Shown: positions 9,553-18,558 of the stretch, one piece after another | How positions within the stretch are numbered: position 1 is the first letter of the stretch | Layout: every line of letters starts with the position of its first letter | Origin: Flocculibacter collagenilyticus | Lineage (GTDB): Bacteria; Pseudomonadota; Gammaproteobacteria; Enterobacterales; Alteromonadaceae | NCBI RefSeq assembly: GCF_016469335.1 | Contig: NZ_CP059888.1 | Location: 1,054,001 to 1,118,000, forward strand | Reading direction: 5' to 3' | DNA length: 64,000 nucleotides | Position numbers and translations under genes: made by a program | Notes under the pieces: model-generated | Seen by the model: only the letters and a program-made list of their open reading frames with translations | Databases searched by the model: none | What the model was told of the DNA's origin: nothing

Positions 9553-10770
9553 ATGCAAGGTTTAGTTAGCTTGCTAGGTATTCTAGTATTGTTTGGCATC
9601 GCTTATTTAGCGTCAGCCAAAAGAAAAAGTATTAACTGGCGAACGGTTGGTATTGCATTGTCGCTTCAAGTGTTTTTTGGTGCGTTTGTATTATACATCC
9701 CTGCGGGAAAGGAAATGCTTTTAAGTGTTTCTTCTGCCGTTTCAAGCGTAATAGGTTTTGGTCAGCAAGGTATTACATTTTTATTCGGTGATATTGCTAA
9801 GTTTAAATTAGGTTTTATCTTCGCGTTCCATGTTTTACCAATCATTGTGTTTTTCTCGGCTTTTATTGCGGTTTTATATCATATTGGCTTAATGGGAAAA
9901 ATCATTAATGCTATTGGTGGTATTTTGCAAAAAGCGCTAGGTACTAGTCGTCCAGAGTCTATGTCGGCTGCGGCTAATATCTTTGTTGGGCAAACTGAAG
10001 CGCCATTAATTGTTAGACCTTTTATCAAAGGGATGACGCAGTCAGAATTATTCGCCGTAATGGTAGGTGGTTTAGCCTCTGTTGCGGGGTCTGTATTGGC
10101 TGGGTATGCCGGTATAGGTGTAGATATCAAGTATTTAGTTGCGGCAAGTTTTATGGCGGCACCTGGCGGCTTATTAATGGCTAAGTTAATTATGCCAGAA
10201 ACAGAAACACCAACGAACGATTTAGAAGAATTGGATGAACCAGTCGACAAGCCTGTTAATGTGATTGATGCGGCGGCTTCGGGGGCATCAAGCGGTATGC
10301 AACTTGCGCTAAATGTAGGTGCGATGTTACTAGCATTTGTGGCATTGATTGCATTACTTAATGGGTTATTAGGTTATGTTGGTGGCTTGTTTGGGTACCC
10401 CGATTTCACCCTACAACTTGTACTAGGTTATGTTTTTCAGCCTTTAGCTTGGGTGCTAGGTGTACCTTGGCATGAGGCACAAATGGCAGGTAGTTTTATT
10501 GGGCAAAAATTGGTAGTTAACGAATTTGTAGCTTACGCAGACTTTGTTCAATATAAAGATCAATTAAGTGAATCTACGCAAGCCATTGTGACATTTGCAC
10601 TATGTGGTTTCGCTAATTTATCATCAATAGCAATATTGTTGGGTGGCTTAGGTGGTATGGCGCCGTCACGCCGTCATGATATTGCAAGACTAGGCCTGAA
10701 AGCTGTTCTGGCTGCCTCATTAGCAAACTTAATGAGTGCGGCAATTGCAGGATTATTCCTATCCTTCTAA
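9553..10770 (+). CDS. nupC: Concentrative nucleoside transporter (CNT/NupC family)
   Basis: This is an inner-membrane cation-coupled nucleoside importer. The 405 residues are highly hydrophobic, with about 8-10 membrane segments. CNT signature motifs are present: [15 protein letters not shown] near residue 150 and [13 protein letters not shown] near residue 318. [21 protein letters not shown] is also characteristic. The specificity (pyrimidine or broad) cannot be read from sequence, but its position after udk suggests pyrimidine nucleosides. A strong terminator follows. Confidence 0.95.
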   Translation: MQGLVSLLGILVLFGIAYLASAKRKSINWRTVGIALSLQVFFGAFVLYIPAGKEMLLSVSSAVSSVIGFGQQGITFLFGDIAKFKLGFIFAFHVLPIIVFFSAFIAVLYHIGLMGKIINAIGGILQKALGTSRPESMSAAANIFVGQTEAPLIVRPFIKGMTQSELFAVMVGGLASVAGSVLAGYAGIGVDIKYLVAASFMAAPGGLLMAKLIMPETETPTNDLEELDEPVDKPVNVIDAAASGASSGMQLALNVGAMLLAFVALIALLNGLLGYVGGLFGYPDFTLQLVLGYVFQPLAWVLGVPWHEAQMAGSFIGQKLVVNEFVAYADFVQYKDQLSESTQAIVTFALCGFANLSSIAILLGGLGGMAPSRRHDIARLGLKAVLAASLANLMSAAIAGLFLSF

Positions 10771-10797
10771 ACATTTAATTTAAACCTGTTTATATTA

Positions 10798-10822
10798 AAG
10801 GGAGCGTTTGCTCCCTTTTTTT
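10798..10822 (+). terminator. Rho-independent terminator after nupC
   Basis: The hairpin AAAGGGAGC - GTTT - GCTCCCTTT is followed by T residues, 28 bp after the nupC stop. It closes the udk-nupC operon. Confidence 0.88.
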
Positions 10823-10895
10823 GTCTTATGCTTTGTTTACATTTTCATCAGTATCTATACTATTTGTTATATCGTGGCCTTTTTAACTGGTGTAT

Positions 10896-11699
10896 ATGTT
10901 GTTTGCGAAGTATTTCAATATTCTTATTTTATTATTCCTTTCTATATTTTGCTGCGTGCAGGCTACAACCGCTCAGGAGTTAGAGGAGCTGGTTTGGCTT
11001 ACTGAAGACTATCCACCTTTTGCTTACGTAAATGAGCAAGGCGAGCCAGACGGTTTATACGTCAATATTGTAAAGGCTTTATGGAAAAAAGCAGGTATTG
11101 ATGCAAACACTAAAATCTCTGTACTGCCTTGGGCTAGGGCGTATAAACTGGCCCAAACGGATAAGAAATACGTTTTATTTCCAATGAAAATGAGCGACCC
11201 TAGAAAAAAGCTATTTCGGTTTTTGGGACCCATCAATGGGCTGTCGGATAATGGCATTATTGTTAAGTCAGATGCATTAAAGAGCTACAAGCAAAATGTG
11301 TCATTAATTAATCATATAAATTTAAAGAAAAATTGTGGTATTGGGGTCTTACTGCATAGCTCAGATATTAATGAGCTACTTTGGCGTGGTGTAAAAGAAG
11401 ATTGTTTAGTTAAGGTAAGCACGGTTGATCAGTTAGCGCGAATGTTGATAAAAGATCGGCTGCAATTTGTTACTAGTGATAAAGCAACAATAATGTGGGA
11501 GTTGGAAAAATTAGGCGAAAAACTGCCTGATTATAAAATGATTTATGTGTTTGAACCGAGTGATGGCGGGATTGCGTTGCATAAAAAAGTTGGTAACGAA
11601 ACGTACGATGTATTGAATCAAGCGTTCAATGAGTTAGCTACAGAAAGTTTTTTTGAGAAAATAATGAGCGATTACCTTAATAATAGAAGCCAACCTTAA
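10896..11699 (+). CDS. Periplasmic solute-binding-like protein (SBP_bac_3 type)
   Basis: This is a predicted periplasmic protein of 267 residues with a signal peptide ending near ATTAQE. Segments such as LVWLTEDYPPFAYVNEQGEPDGLYVNIVKAL and WARAYKLAQTDKKYVLFPM are typical of extracellular solute-binding family 3, but no ABC permease or ATPase is nearby. Such orphan proteins are common in Alteromonadales and their ligand is unknown. GTG at 10890 is an alternative start two codons upstream; ATG 10896 was chosen. Its terminator has been split by an insertion sequence (see 11838-11853). Confidence 0.78.
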   Translation: MLFAKYFNILILLFLSIFCCVQATTAQELEELVWLTEDYPPFAYVNEQGEPDGLYVNIVKALWKKAGIDANTKISVLPWARAYKLAQTDKKYVLFPMKMSDPRKKLFRFLGPINGLSDNGIIVKSDALKSYKQNVSLINHINLKKNCGIGVLLHSSDINELLWRGVKEDCLVKVSTVDQLARMLIKDRLQFVTSDKATIMWELEKLGEKLPDYKMIYVFEPSDGGIALHKKVGNETYDVLNQAFNELATESFFEKIMSDYLNNRSQP

Positions 11700-11837
11700 T
11701 TTAATACTTTGTTAGATTAATCGAGTGGATGTCAGTTCGACGGGCTATGTGTTTATTAGAATTGGCAGGTTCATTAAAGTAGCGGTTAATATTTTAACCA
11801 GCTAGAGAGTCTTGTTCAAAACCGGTTATTAAAAGTA

Positions 11838-11853
11838 AAAAGGCAGCCTAAGC
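11838..11853. terminator. Left arm of a terminator interrupted by the IS
   Basis: AAAAGGCAGC at 11838-11847 is the exact complement of GCTGCCTTTT at 13345-13354 on the far side of the IS. Removing the IS and one 8-bp duplication restores a perfect 10-bp stem with loop CTAA flanked by A and T runs. That is a bidirectional terminator for the converging solute-binding protein and Oar-like receptor genes. The two arms are now about 1.5 kb apart. Confidence 0.8.
11846..11853. repeat. Target site duplication of the IS, left copy
   Basis: GCCTAAGC directly abuts the left IS end and is repeated as GCCTAAGC at 13339-13346 directly after the right end. Eight identical bases are visible; Tn5 itself makes nine. 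Confidence 0.8.
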
Positions 11854-11864
11854 CTGTCTCTTGA

Positions 11865-13235
11865 TCACAAGTTAGACTCTAGAGACTTAGCTAGCTCATA
11901 ACCTTCAAGGATGGTTTGCAATTTGAACCATCCTTGCCATAACACCTTAACTGAAGCACGGCCCGTGCGTTTGGTATCTTTCCAGCCACCTAATTTAGCC
12001 AACTCTTGATAAGCCCATGACATATTAGGTACGCTGTCTGGCAGTTGGCTTTTCATTCGCTTTAACCATAATAACTTCCACGCTGTTGGCGACAGTACTT
12101 GTTCGCAACTAGCGTGCCCTTGTTCATTGGTGAATTTGAGTTGAAGTATTCTTGTCGCAACGAAACCGTTTATGGTCACCAGTCGTTCCACATTGTCTTT
12201 ACTTTGTAGCCTTAAGCTTTCGATATCTGTACCGTCACTTTTCCAAACTTTATGATATTCCTCGACTAACCAGCGGTACTCATAGTGACTGACAACTTTC
12301 AATGCATCTTCTTTACTGTGGACTGGTTCATTGGTCAACAGATGCCAATTTAATTCGCTGTCTGGGTTTTCACGCTCGCTGCACCCCACATAATAAACAG
12401 GTAATGATTTTCCTTGTTTATTGCTCGGCACCTTTAAGGTCACTGGTGTAAAGACAATATCAAGTGTTGCACATCGCGCTTTTCTGCCGCCTTTCTGCGC
12501 TATATGAACTTGCTTTTGACCTGCGCTTTGTAATTCTGAAGCGAAGGCATAGAGTTTATTTTCGCCTTCTTCAATGTGGCGACTCTGCATTGAGCGCACT
12601 ATAAACCGTTGCTGAGAGTCGAGTTTGTACTCGAGGTATTCGTAAATATCAGCTTCTCTATCACAAACAGAAATAACATCCAACATCTTACTTTGTAATC
12701 TATCAGCCATGTTTCGTGAAGCGGATTCCCATTTGTATCCTTCCTTCTCCTGATACGGCGTTTGAGCATGTAAACGCCGCTTGCCTCTTGTTGTGATGTC
12801 CCTTGTCCATCTAGACTGTTCGATTAAACCGACAACCTTAGATGATTGTGGCGCAAATAGTAGAATACTATGCGCTAGCATTCCTCTGTGCCGATTACCT
12901 TGGTTTACATGGCCTAAATCATCTCGAACAGAACGATGGCTGTAGACTATATTGGTGGTATCTTCCAAAGCAAGTAGCAGTTCATGCTCTTGCGCTTGTT
13001 CAACCGTGGCTTGAAAGCCAGCATCGGCTATCGCATTAGGCTCAACATGGTCATTTCTAATGAAGCGGTAAGCGCCTTCCATATCGGCGGGAGATTGAGT
13101 GATATTCACTAAAGGTTTTCCTGGCTCGTTAGCTATCGTAGCTGCTAACTTTACCAAACGATTCGTTCTACGTGGGTCCCCTAGGTTCGTTTTTCCAAAT
13201 TGTTTTTCTGCCCAAACAGTTGCGTTCTCAAGCAT
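11865..13235 (-). CDS. IS4-family transposase, Tn5/IS50 group
   Basis: This is a DDE transposase of 456 residues, close in length to the 476 of Tn5 Tnp. The N-terminus (WAEKQF..LGDPRRTNRLVKLA, then GAYRFIRN) matches the Tn5 DNA-binding region. ALEDTT around residue 97 carries the first catalytic Asp and VCDREADIYEYL around residue 190 the second. The Y-R-E-K motif appears as YRWLVEEYHKVWK near residue 325 with the catalytic Glu. The frame is intact, so it is probably active. The stop codon lies 11 bp inside the left IS end. Confidence 0.95.
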   Translation of the reverse strand: MLENATVWAEKQFGKTNLGDPRRTNRLVKLAATIANEPGKPLVNITQSPADMEGAYRFIRNDHVEPNAIADAGFQATVEQAQEHELLLALEDTTNIVYSHRSVRDDLGHVNQGNRHRGMLAHSILLFAPQSSKVVGLIEQSRWTRDITTRGKRRLHAQTPYQEKEGYKWESASRNMADRLQSKMLDVISVCDREADIYEYLEYKLDSQQRFIVRSMQSRHIEEGENKLYAFASELQSAGQKQVHIAQKGGRKARCATLDIVFTPVTLKVPSNKQGKSLPVYYVGCSERENPDSELNWHLLTNEPVHSKEDALKVVSHYEYRWLVEEYHKVWKSDGTDIESLRLQSKDNVERLVTINGFVATRILQLKFTNEQGHASCEQVLSPTAWKLLWLKRMKSQLPDSVPNMSWAYQELAKLGGWKDTKRTGRASVKVLWQGWFKLQTILEGYELAKSLESNL

Positions 13236-13293
13236 TTACTATCTCCAATTAATGTTTGAAGATCTGATCTGGCAAGTTTAATTTAGTTCAAAA

Positions 13294-13323
13294 AAATCCC
13301 TGCTAATTACTTAGCAGGGATTT
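13294..13323 (-). terminator. Hairpin guarding the IS transposase from read-through
   Basis: A perfect 13-bp stem, AAATCCCTGCTAA - TTAC - TTAGCAGGGATTT, lies between the right IS end and the transposase start. Read on the minus strand it is followed by a run of six or more T, so it should terminate transcripts entering from outside before they reach the transposase. Confidence 0.7.
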
Positions 13324-13338
13324 GTGTATAAGAGACAG

Positions 13339-13354
13339 GCCTAAGCTGCCTTTT
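13339..13354. terminator. Right arm of interrupted terminator with right target duplication
   Basis: GCCTAAGC (13339-13346, the second target copy) followed by TGCCTTTT completes the terminator arm GCTGCCTTTT (13345-13354). This is the half left next to the Oar-like receptor gene. On its own it cannot form the original hairpin. Confidence 0.75.
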
Positions 13355-13393
13355 GTTATTTATAAATTATTTATTCCTAAAGGAATAAATACG

Positions 13394-16300
13394 TTAGAAC
13401 TTATAACGAATACCTAACTGCGCTTTCCATACAGAAGGGATTTTAGCCACTGTAGGTGTAGGCATAGTGAAGTTGTCATAAACGTACTGGCCATTGTCGT
13501 TAATAGTTACATCAACCACTGGTGCATTGAATGGTTGAATATATGACTCAGCACGACCCCAATCGTCATTGATTAAATTACCTAAGTTTTCGATATTTAG
13601 GTAAAGCTCAACAGCTTGCTCTTCAGTAATTTTAATTTCTTGCGCAATTTGTAGGTCGAAGCGATGAATTGATTCACTTGTACACGCATGGCGACGTGAA
13701 ATCTCACCTGCATTTAAACAAGGTTGAGAGTTAATGTAGTTAAAGAAGCCTTCAGTATCAAAGCCGTCTGCAAACACAACATTTGCATCACCTGAACCTG
13801 TTGGTACGTATAACGATTGTGAGTTATACCCATCCCAAGATGCAAAGTCTACAAAACCGCCAAATGTGCCAGCTGTGCGCATAGTATGACTGTAGTGACG
13901 ACCAGAGCGTCCTGTATATGCAAGTGATACTGTAGTTAGGTTTTCGCCGATTAACTCTTCGCTCCAAGATAAGTTTGCTGTAAATCTGTGGCGTACTTCA
14001 TACTCTGAGTTATAAAGAGTTTGTGCTTGGAAGTCATCATTTGCAGGCATTGAATAACCTTCAAATGCAACAAACGCATTACCTGGATTAACTTCTACGA
14101 TATCTTGGTATGTATAGCCCATTGAGAAGTTGAAAATACCGTGATCAGTATAGAAGTTTTTGCTAGCCGCTAAGCTCCATACCTGACCTTCACCTTTTGA
14201 GGTATTTTCTAAAGATAAATCAAACTGACTTGGTGCGCTATAAATAGGACGACCATCTGGTGCTGTACCCGTTTGGTTCATATTTAATTCACGGTAAATA
14301 GCTGCATCTTTCACTTCAGTGTAAAGTACGTCAGCAGTCAGTAACCAATCTTCACCTAAGAAGCCTAAGTCCTGAGTACGCTCAATACCTAAGTTCCATT
14401 TCCAAGAGCTTGGTACTTCAAAGTCAGGGTGAATGCTGTTAGTGTCACCATTGCCACCACTGAATCCGCCTGCAGCCAAGAAGTCTAATACTTCCTGAGG
14501 AGTATTTTTACCATCGAAGCAACCACCAAAACAACCTGCAAAAGTTTTTCTTACACCGTCGTTACCGTATGAGTTTGATAACCAAACATTTGGTGCTCCA
14601 CCACCAAATAAGCCAACCCCACCACGGACGATTGTTTCGTCGTCATACGTGTATGTGAAACCTAATCTAGGCTCGATCAAGTCTAAGCCGTCAAAGTTTT
14701 CTTGGTTTGAATAACCGTGTCTGTCAACAAAGTTTTGGTTTAACACAGGCTTATCATCGTTTGAGTACTTGGTGTAACGTAAACCGAAGCGTAGCGTTAA
14801 ATCATCTGTTGTTGACCATTCATCTTGTGCATAAATAGTTGTAGTAGAGTACTTAAATTCGTCAATTGCATCTGTTGCATCGCCAGTAGTCGAGTTCTGG
14901 AATACGTGGAATGCTGCGTTATTTTCAAATGCTTCAACGCTTTCAAATTCGCTCATGCCTAATGAACCGAACACAAACACGTTGTATATATCTAGTTGCT
15001 CGTGCTCAAAACCGAACGTTAAGAAATGTTCATCAGTGGCATAATAATTTGCTTTCACTTTAAACATGTTACGGTTGTTTTCTAATTCGTTTGCATGACG
15101 GAACTGATCAGGGCCTATGTAAAGACGACCACCGTTATCGGTACGAATAAGCATTTGGCCAAAGTTAGCGCCGAGTAATGGGTCTTGGTTTGTTACGCTT
15201 TCTTTACGAGCAATTTTTACTTCAGTAGAGAAGTCGTCGCTCCAGTCAGAGAATACTTGTAAGCTATAAGCCTTTAGTGCTTCCGCCATGTTGTAACGGT
15301 TAGATTCTGCTGTCGCCCAATCGGCATTTGGGAAGGTTTCACCCCAGAAATCGCGAACGGTATTTCCGTCATTGTCTTGGTAAGTGAAAGATGCGCGATG
15401 ATCGTCATTAATGAACCAATCTAGTTTGATCAGCAGGTTTTCAGCTTTTTCTTTTGGTGTAGTGTTGTAGCCACCAATGTCGTAATCCCATACACGCTGA
15501 GCAATTTCTGAAATTTGATCAAAGTCAGCTTGTGTCACACCAATTTTCTCGTTTGCTTCAACTACACCATTTTGGTTGTCTAAGCTAAATTGATAGGGCT
15601 TAGAAGCTTCAAACTTCTCATAAGAAGTAAAGAAGAATAGCTTGTCTTCTAAAATTGGCCCACCAAGCGTGAAACCGTAAGTGTCCTCTTCAAAGTCTCC
15701 AATGTTTAGATCTTCGCCTTCACTTTTATCGCCAGCCATACTGTCGTCAGAGCGATAATAATAAGCAGTACCATGGAATTCATTAGTACCAGACTTAGTT
15801 ACTACATTAATGTTTCCACCTTGGAAGTCGCCGTATGTCACGTCGAATGGTGCAACATTAACTGATAATTGCTCAATAGCATCAAGAGAAATAGGGGCTC
15901 TACGTCCTGGATAGCCGTTTTTATTCAAACCAAAGTCGTCATTCTGTTTAACGCCGTCAACGGTAAGGCTGTTACCACGCACATTTGCGCCCGCAACAGA
16001 AAGCGCAGGACCACCATCAACTGTGGTGTCTACCACAATTTTAGAATCAGACTTTAATACTGATTTTAAGTCTCGGCTAATCGCTGGTGTATTAGCAATT
16101 GCTTGCTCTGAGAATTCGCTTGAAGGGCCCTTCTTAAACGCACCAGCCATTGAAAGTTGGCCTGTTACTTCAATAACTTCGTAGTCTTCTTGCGGCTGCT
16201 TAGCAACTAAATTTACGTTAGCTGGCTTGCCAAGTTTTAAAAATAAATCATCAATTGATTCAGCTTCAAGCTGTGAGCCGTCAGCGAGTTTAATTAGGTA

Positions 16301-16537
16301 TGGGCCGCCTACATTGAGTCCGCGAACTTGGAAGATACCGCCATCGGAAGTAACTACTGTTTTTCTCGCGCCAGTAGGAAGATGAATGATTTCCACAGAA
16401 AGGTTAGAAAGTGGATTTCCTGAAGGGTCGACAACATAACCACGAATACCCGAAGAGGTTTCTTGAGCATAAGCTGTACCGCTTACTAAAGTAGCAGTAA
16501 TTGCTGTCGCTAACGCAAGTTTCTTAAAAGAACGCAT
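13394..16537 (-). CDS. Oar-like TonB-dependent receptor
   Basis: This is an outer-membrane receptor of 1047 residues. The signal peptide ends at GTAYA (about residue 24). Residues about 28-112 form a carboxypeptidase-regulatory-like (Ig-type) domain starting GIRGYVVDPSGNPLSNLSV. A TonB-box-like EVIEVTG is at about 119, then the plug (NVRGNSLTVDGVKQNDDF; NINVVTKSGTNEFHG) and a long beta-barrel ending in RYKF with terminal Phe. This layout is that of Oar-like receptors; ligands may be peptides or other large substrates, but the specificity is not readable. The Shine-Dalgarno GGAG lies 9 bases before the ATG. It is monocistronic, and its downstream terminator was split by the IS. Confidence 0.92.
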   Translation of the reverse strand: MRSFKKLALATAITATLVSGTAYAQETSSGIRGYVVDPSGNPLSNLSVEIIHLPTGARKTVVTSDGGIFQVRGLNVGGPYLIKLADGSQLEAESIDDLFLKLGKPANVNLVAKQPQEDYEVIEVTGQLSMAGAFKKGPSSEFSEQAIANTPAISRDLKSVLKSDSKIVVDTTVDGGPALSVAGANVRGNSLTVDGVKQNDDFGLNKNGYPGRRAPISLDAIEQLSVNVAPFDVTYGDFQGGNINVVTKSGTNEFHGTAYYYRSDDSMAGDKSEGEDLNIGDFEEDTYGFTLGGPILEDKLFFFTSYEKFEASKPYQFSLDNQNGVVEANEKIGVTQADFDQISEIAQRVWDYDIGGYNTTPKEKAENLLIKLDWFINDDHRASFTYQDNDGNTVRDFWGETFPNADWATAESNRYNMAEALKAYSLQVFSDWSDDFSTEVKIARKESVTNQDPLLGANFGQMLIRTDNGGRLYIGPDQFRHANELENNRNMFKVKANYYATDEHFLTFGFEHEQLDIYNVFVFGSLGMSEFESVEAFENNAAFHVFQNSTTGDATDAIDEFKYSTTTIYAQDEWSTTDDLTLRFGLRYTKYSNDDKPVLNQNFVDRHGYSNQENFDGLDLIEPRLGFTYTYDDETIVRGGVGLFGGGAPNVWLSNSYGNDGVRKTFAGCFGGCFDGKNTPQEVLDFLAAGGFSGGNGDTNSIHPDFEVPSSWKWNLGIERTQDLGFLGEDWLLTADVLYTEVKDAAIYRELNMNQTGTAPDGRPIYSAPSQFDLSLENTSKGEGQVWSLAASKNFYTDHGIFNFSMGYTYQDIVEVNPGNAFVAFEGYSMPANDDFQAQTLYNSEYEVRHRFTANLSWSEELIGENLTTVSLAYTGRSGRHYSHTMRTAGTFGGFVDFASWDGYNSQSLYVPTGSGDANVVFADGFDTEGFFNYINSQPCLNAGEISRRHACTSESIHRFDLQIAQEIKITEEQAVELYLNIENLGNLINDDWGRAESYIQPFNAPVVDVTINDNGQYVYDNFTMPTPTVAKIPSVWKAQLGIRYKF

Positions 16538-16905
16538 GACACATTTCTCCGATTTGAATAGTTTTTATTACGCAACGAGCTTCCATGAGCATAATTTCCG
16601 TCATTTAATCGGGCGGGGATTATACTATAGTAACTGTAGGTATGTTTGTTAAAAATCACAAAAACACTGAACTTTTTATTATTTTGATGGTCTTGCTGTA
16701 AGTTTACAGGCTTTGCGACACAAAATAGTTTATTTAAACTGCTAATACACTGAAGTATAGCTTAAAAAATAAGCGTGAATGTTGTACCTGTAAATGAACC
16801 CAGCGATTTAATAACGTATCTTTAACAGTTGTTTTGTGGCTTCAAGGTAAATTTTGGTATTAAACAGAGTCAGCTGATATTTTGGTAGTCAGCGCAATAA
16901 CTAAC
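16538..16905. other. Intergenic region with Oar-receptor promoter
   Basis: This 368-bp region lies between the Oar-like receptor (leftward) and the end of grxA. A perfect minus-strand -10, TATAAT, lies at 16624-16619, about 82 bp before the receptor start, implying a 5' leader of roughly 75 nt. No good -35 is visible at 16-18 bp, so an activator is possible. Nothing else was recognised. Confidence 0.5.
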
Positions 16906-17163
16906 TTATAGCAATGACATCTCTCTAATTTTAGTTTCGAATTCATCGCAGCCACCTATATGCTCTTCATCAATAAAAATTTGCGGCACCGTATTTACAG
17001 ACCTTCCTATTGTTTTTTCAAGATCGGCTTTTGACAAACCTTCTTGGTGAATATCAACATAACGGTATTTATGTTGGTTATCATTATTCGATAATTGCTC
17101 TGCTAATTGTTTGGCTCTTACGCAATACGGACAGCCTTCTTTACCAAAAATAACAACGTACAT
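16906..17163 (-). CDS. grxA: Glutaredoxin 1 (GrxA type)
   Basis: This is a cytoplasmic glutathione-dependent thiol oxidoreductase that reduces ribonucleotide reductase and mixed disulfides. The dithiol active site CPYC is at residues 11-14 in IFGKEGCPYCVRAK. TVPQIF carries the cis-Pro, and HIGGCDEF binds glutathione. The length, 85 residues, is the same as E. coli GrxA, and the sequence aligns along its whole length from memory. It is separate from cnoX, which starts 162 bp away on the other strand. Confidence 0.93.
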   Translation of the reverse strand: MYVVIFGKEGCPYCVRAKQLAEQLSNNDNQHKYRYVDIHQEGLSKADLEKTIGRSVNTVPQIFIDEEHIGGCDEFETKIREMSLL

Positions 17164-17324
17164 ATTTAGTTCCTATTCAAACGCGCAGATAAAAAACGTG
17201 AGTCGTAGAACATACCAGACTCGCCAGCTTGGTTAATTCGGCATTGAGCATTGAATTTCACTCGCTAAGCCATACATCACTACATAGTGTTAATTACAAT
17301 ATGCTCATAATAGGAAATAGTTTA

Positions 17325-18176
17325 GTGCAAATAAGTAATAGTGTTGATTTGACGCCTGAAAACTTTCAGAAAATTTTAGTTGAAGAATCCGAAAATAAAC
17401 TGATTGTGGTTCAGTTCTGGAGTGAGCGCAGTGAAAGTTGCCAAGGATTGATGAATACACTTGAACGCTTAGCGCAAGAACACACAGAGCATGTATTATT
17501 AGCCAAAGTAAATTGTGATCAGCAACAAGAAATTGCAATGCAGTTTGGTATTCGTTCAATTCCTACCGTTGCTTTAGTGAAAAATGGCCAACCCGTTGAT
17601 GGTTTTGCTGGTGTGCAGGATGAAGCGGTTATTAGAGATATTTTGAACAAACACCTGCCAAAACCTGAAGATGCTCTATTTGCTTTGGCTCAACAGCAAG
17701 TGTTAGAAGGGGTGGCTGAAGAGGCATATTCAAATATTTTGCAAGCCTACCAAATTGCCCCTGAACGAGTAGATATTAAACTATTGTATGCTGATGTGCT
17801 TATCGCACTAGGTAAATTAAACGATGCTGACGACATTTTAAAGACAGTCAAGCTAGTCGATCAAGATAGTCACTTCCATTCGCTTGTCGCTAAATTAGAG
17901 TTAGCAAAAGAAGCTGCAGACTCGCCAGAAATTAAAGACTTATTTAGAAAATTAGAAGTAGAGCCTAACAACGACGAGATTAAAGTGCGTTTAGCTATTC
18001 AATTGCACGGTGCACATCGTGATGAAGAAGCGCTTGCTATGTTGTTTCAAGTCCTTCAAAAAGACTTGGCGTTTCAAGATGCAAAGAAAACGTTCTTAGA
18101 CATTATTGCTGCGCTTCCAAGTGGTGATGTGCTAGCAACGCAGTATCGCAGAAAACTTTATACGCTACTTTATTAA
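17325..18176 (+). CDS. cnoX: Chaperedoxin CnoX (YbbN)
   Basis: This is a thioredoxin-fold plus TPR holdase that protects proteins from oxidation and hands them to GroEL. The N-terminal thioredoxin domain (about 1-110) has WSERSESC, so the usual CxxC is replaced by SxxC as in E. coli YbbN, and keeps SIPTVALVKNGQPVDGF. The rest is TPR-like helices. The open frame extends upstream to 17229, but GTG 17325 has TAGGAAA at 17311-17317 and gives 283 residues starting at the conserved position; ATG 17301 is an alternative. Monocistronic. Confidence 0.9.
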   Translation: MQISNSVDLTPENFQKILVEESENKLIVVQFWSERSESCQGLMNTLERLAQEHTEHVLLAKVNCDQQQEIAMQFGIRSIPTVALVKNGQPVDGFAGVQDEAVIRDILNKHLPKPEDALFALAQQQVLEGVAEEAYSNILQAYQIAPERVDIKLLYADVLIALGKLNDADDILKTVKLVDQDSHFHSLVAKLELAKEAADSPEIKDLFRKLEVEPNNDEIKVRLAIQLHGAHRDEEALAMLFQVLQKDLAFQDAKKTFLDIIAALPSGDVLATQYRRKLYTLLY

Positions 18177-18253
18177 AAGCACCGTAGGTCTGCAAAGTGC
18201 TCTAGCACTAGCGCCCGTTAAGAAAATAACGCTATCTTAGCGCTCAATGCGTT

Positions 18254-18502
18254 TTAGTGGGTTGGATAGCGTTTAGATTTGCACTTAAATCGATGTTCTT
18301 GAAGCTTTTTTAATTTACTTCTAAGTGTTTCGCCTCGTTTTGCAGTATATCCAGCTCTGAATTCAGCTCGAATTTGCTCAATTTTATGATCTAACCCAAG
18401 GCACTGCTGTTTGGAAATGGTATTTTTTGGTGTTGCGTGCGCATTGGCGCTTATCAGTATTGTTATAGCAAAAACGGTAACGCTTGAAGTCCACTTTCTC
18501 AT
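18254..18502 (-). CDS. Small exported protein, unknown
   Basis: This protein of 82 residues has a signal peptide (MRKWTSSVTVFAITILISANAHA). The mature part, KNTISKQQCLGLDHKIEQIR to KLKKLQEHRFKCKSKRY, is basic and helical with two cysteines that could pair. The ATG at 18502 is preceded by AAGGAGAG, which decides the start over an upstream in-frame GTG. It is upstream of nothing on its strand. No family was named with confidence. Confidence 0.6.
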   Translation of the reverse strand: MRKWTSSVTVFAITILISANAHATPKNTISKQQCLGLDHKIEQIRAEFRAGYTAKRGETLRSKLKKLQEHRFKCKSKRYPTH

Positions 18503-18558
18503 CTTTTCTCTCCTTAGTTGTATCACTGTATTCTTACCTATAGTAGAAATAGGTATCC

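Larger units (their letters stand above)
11854..13338 (-). mobile_element. Complete IS4-family (IS50/Tn5 group) insertion sequence, 1485 bp
   Basis: The element is bounded by terminal inverted repeats: CTGTCTCTTGATCACAAGT reading in from the left (11854) and CTGTCTCTTATACACAAAT reading in from the right (13338). It is flanked by the 8-bp direct repeat GCCTAAGC. The ends are nearly those of Tn5: the right end, at the 5' side of the transposase, resembles the outside end, and the left end resembles the inside end including its GATC. It carries one intact transposase gene and a hairpin before it. The intact gene, ends and target duplication indicate a recent insertion. Confidence 0.93.

Noticed and set aside
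10808-11005. Short open frame overlapping the start of the solute-binding protein gene
   Set aside because: Different frame, low-complexity hydrophobic text, no ribosome site; a shadow of the promoter and signal peptide region.
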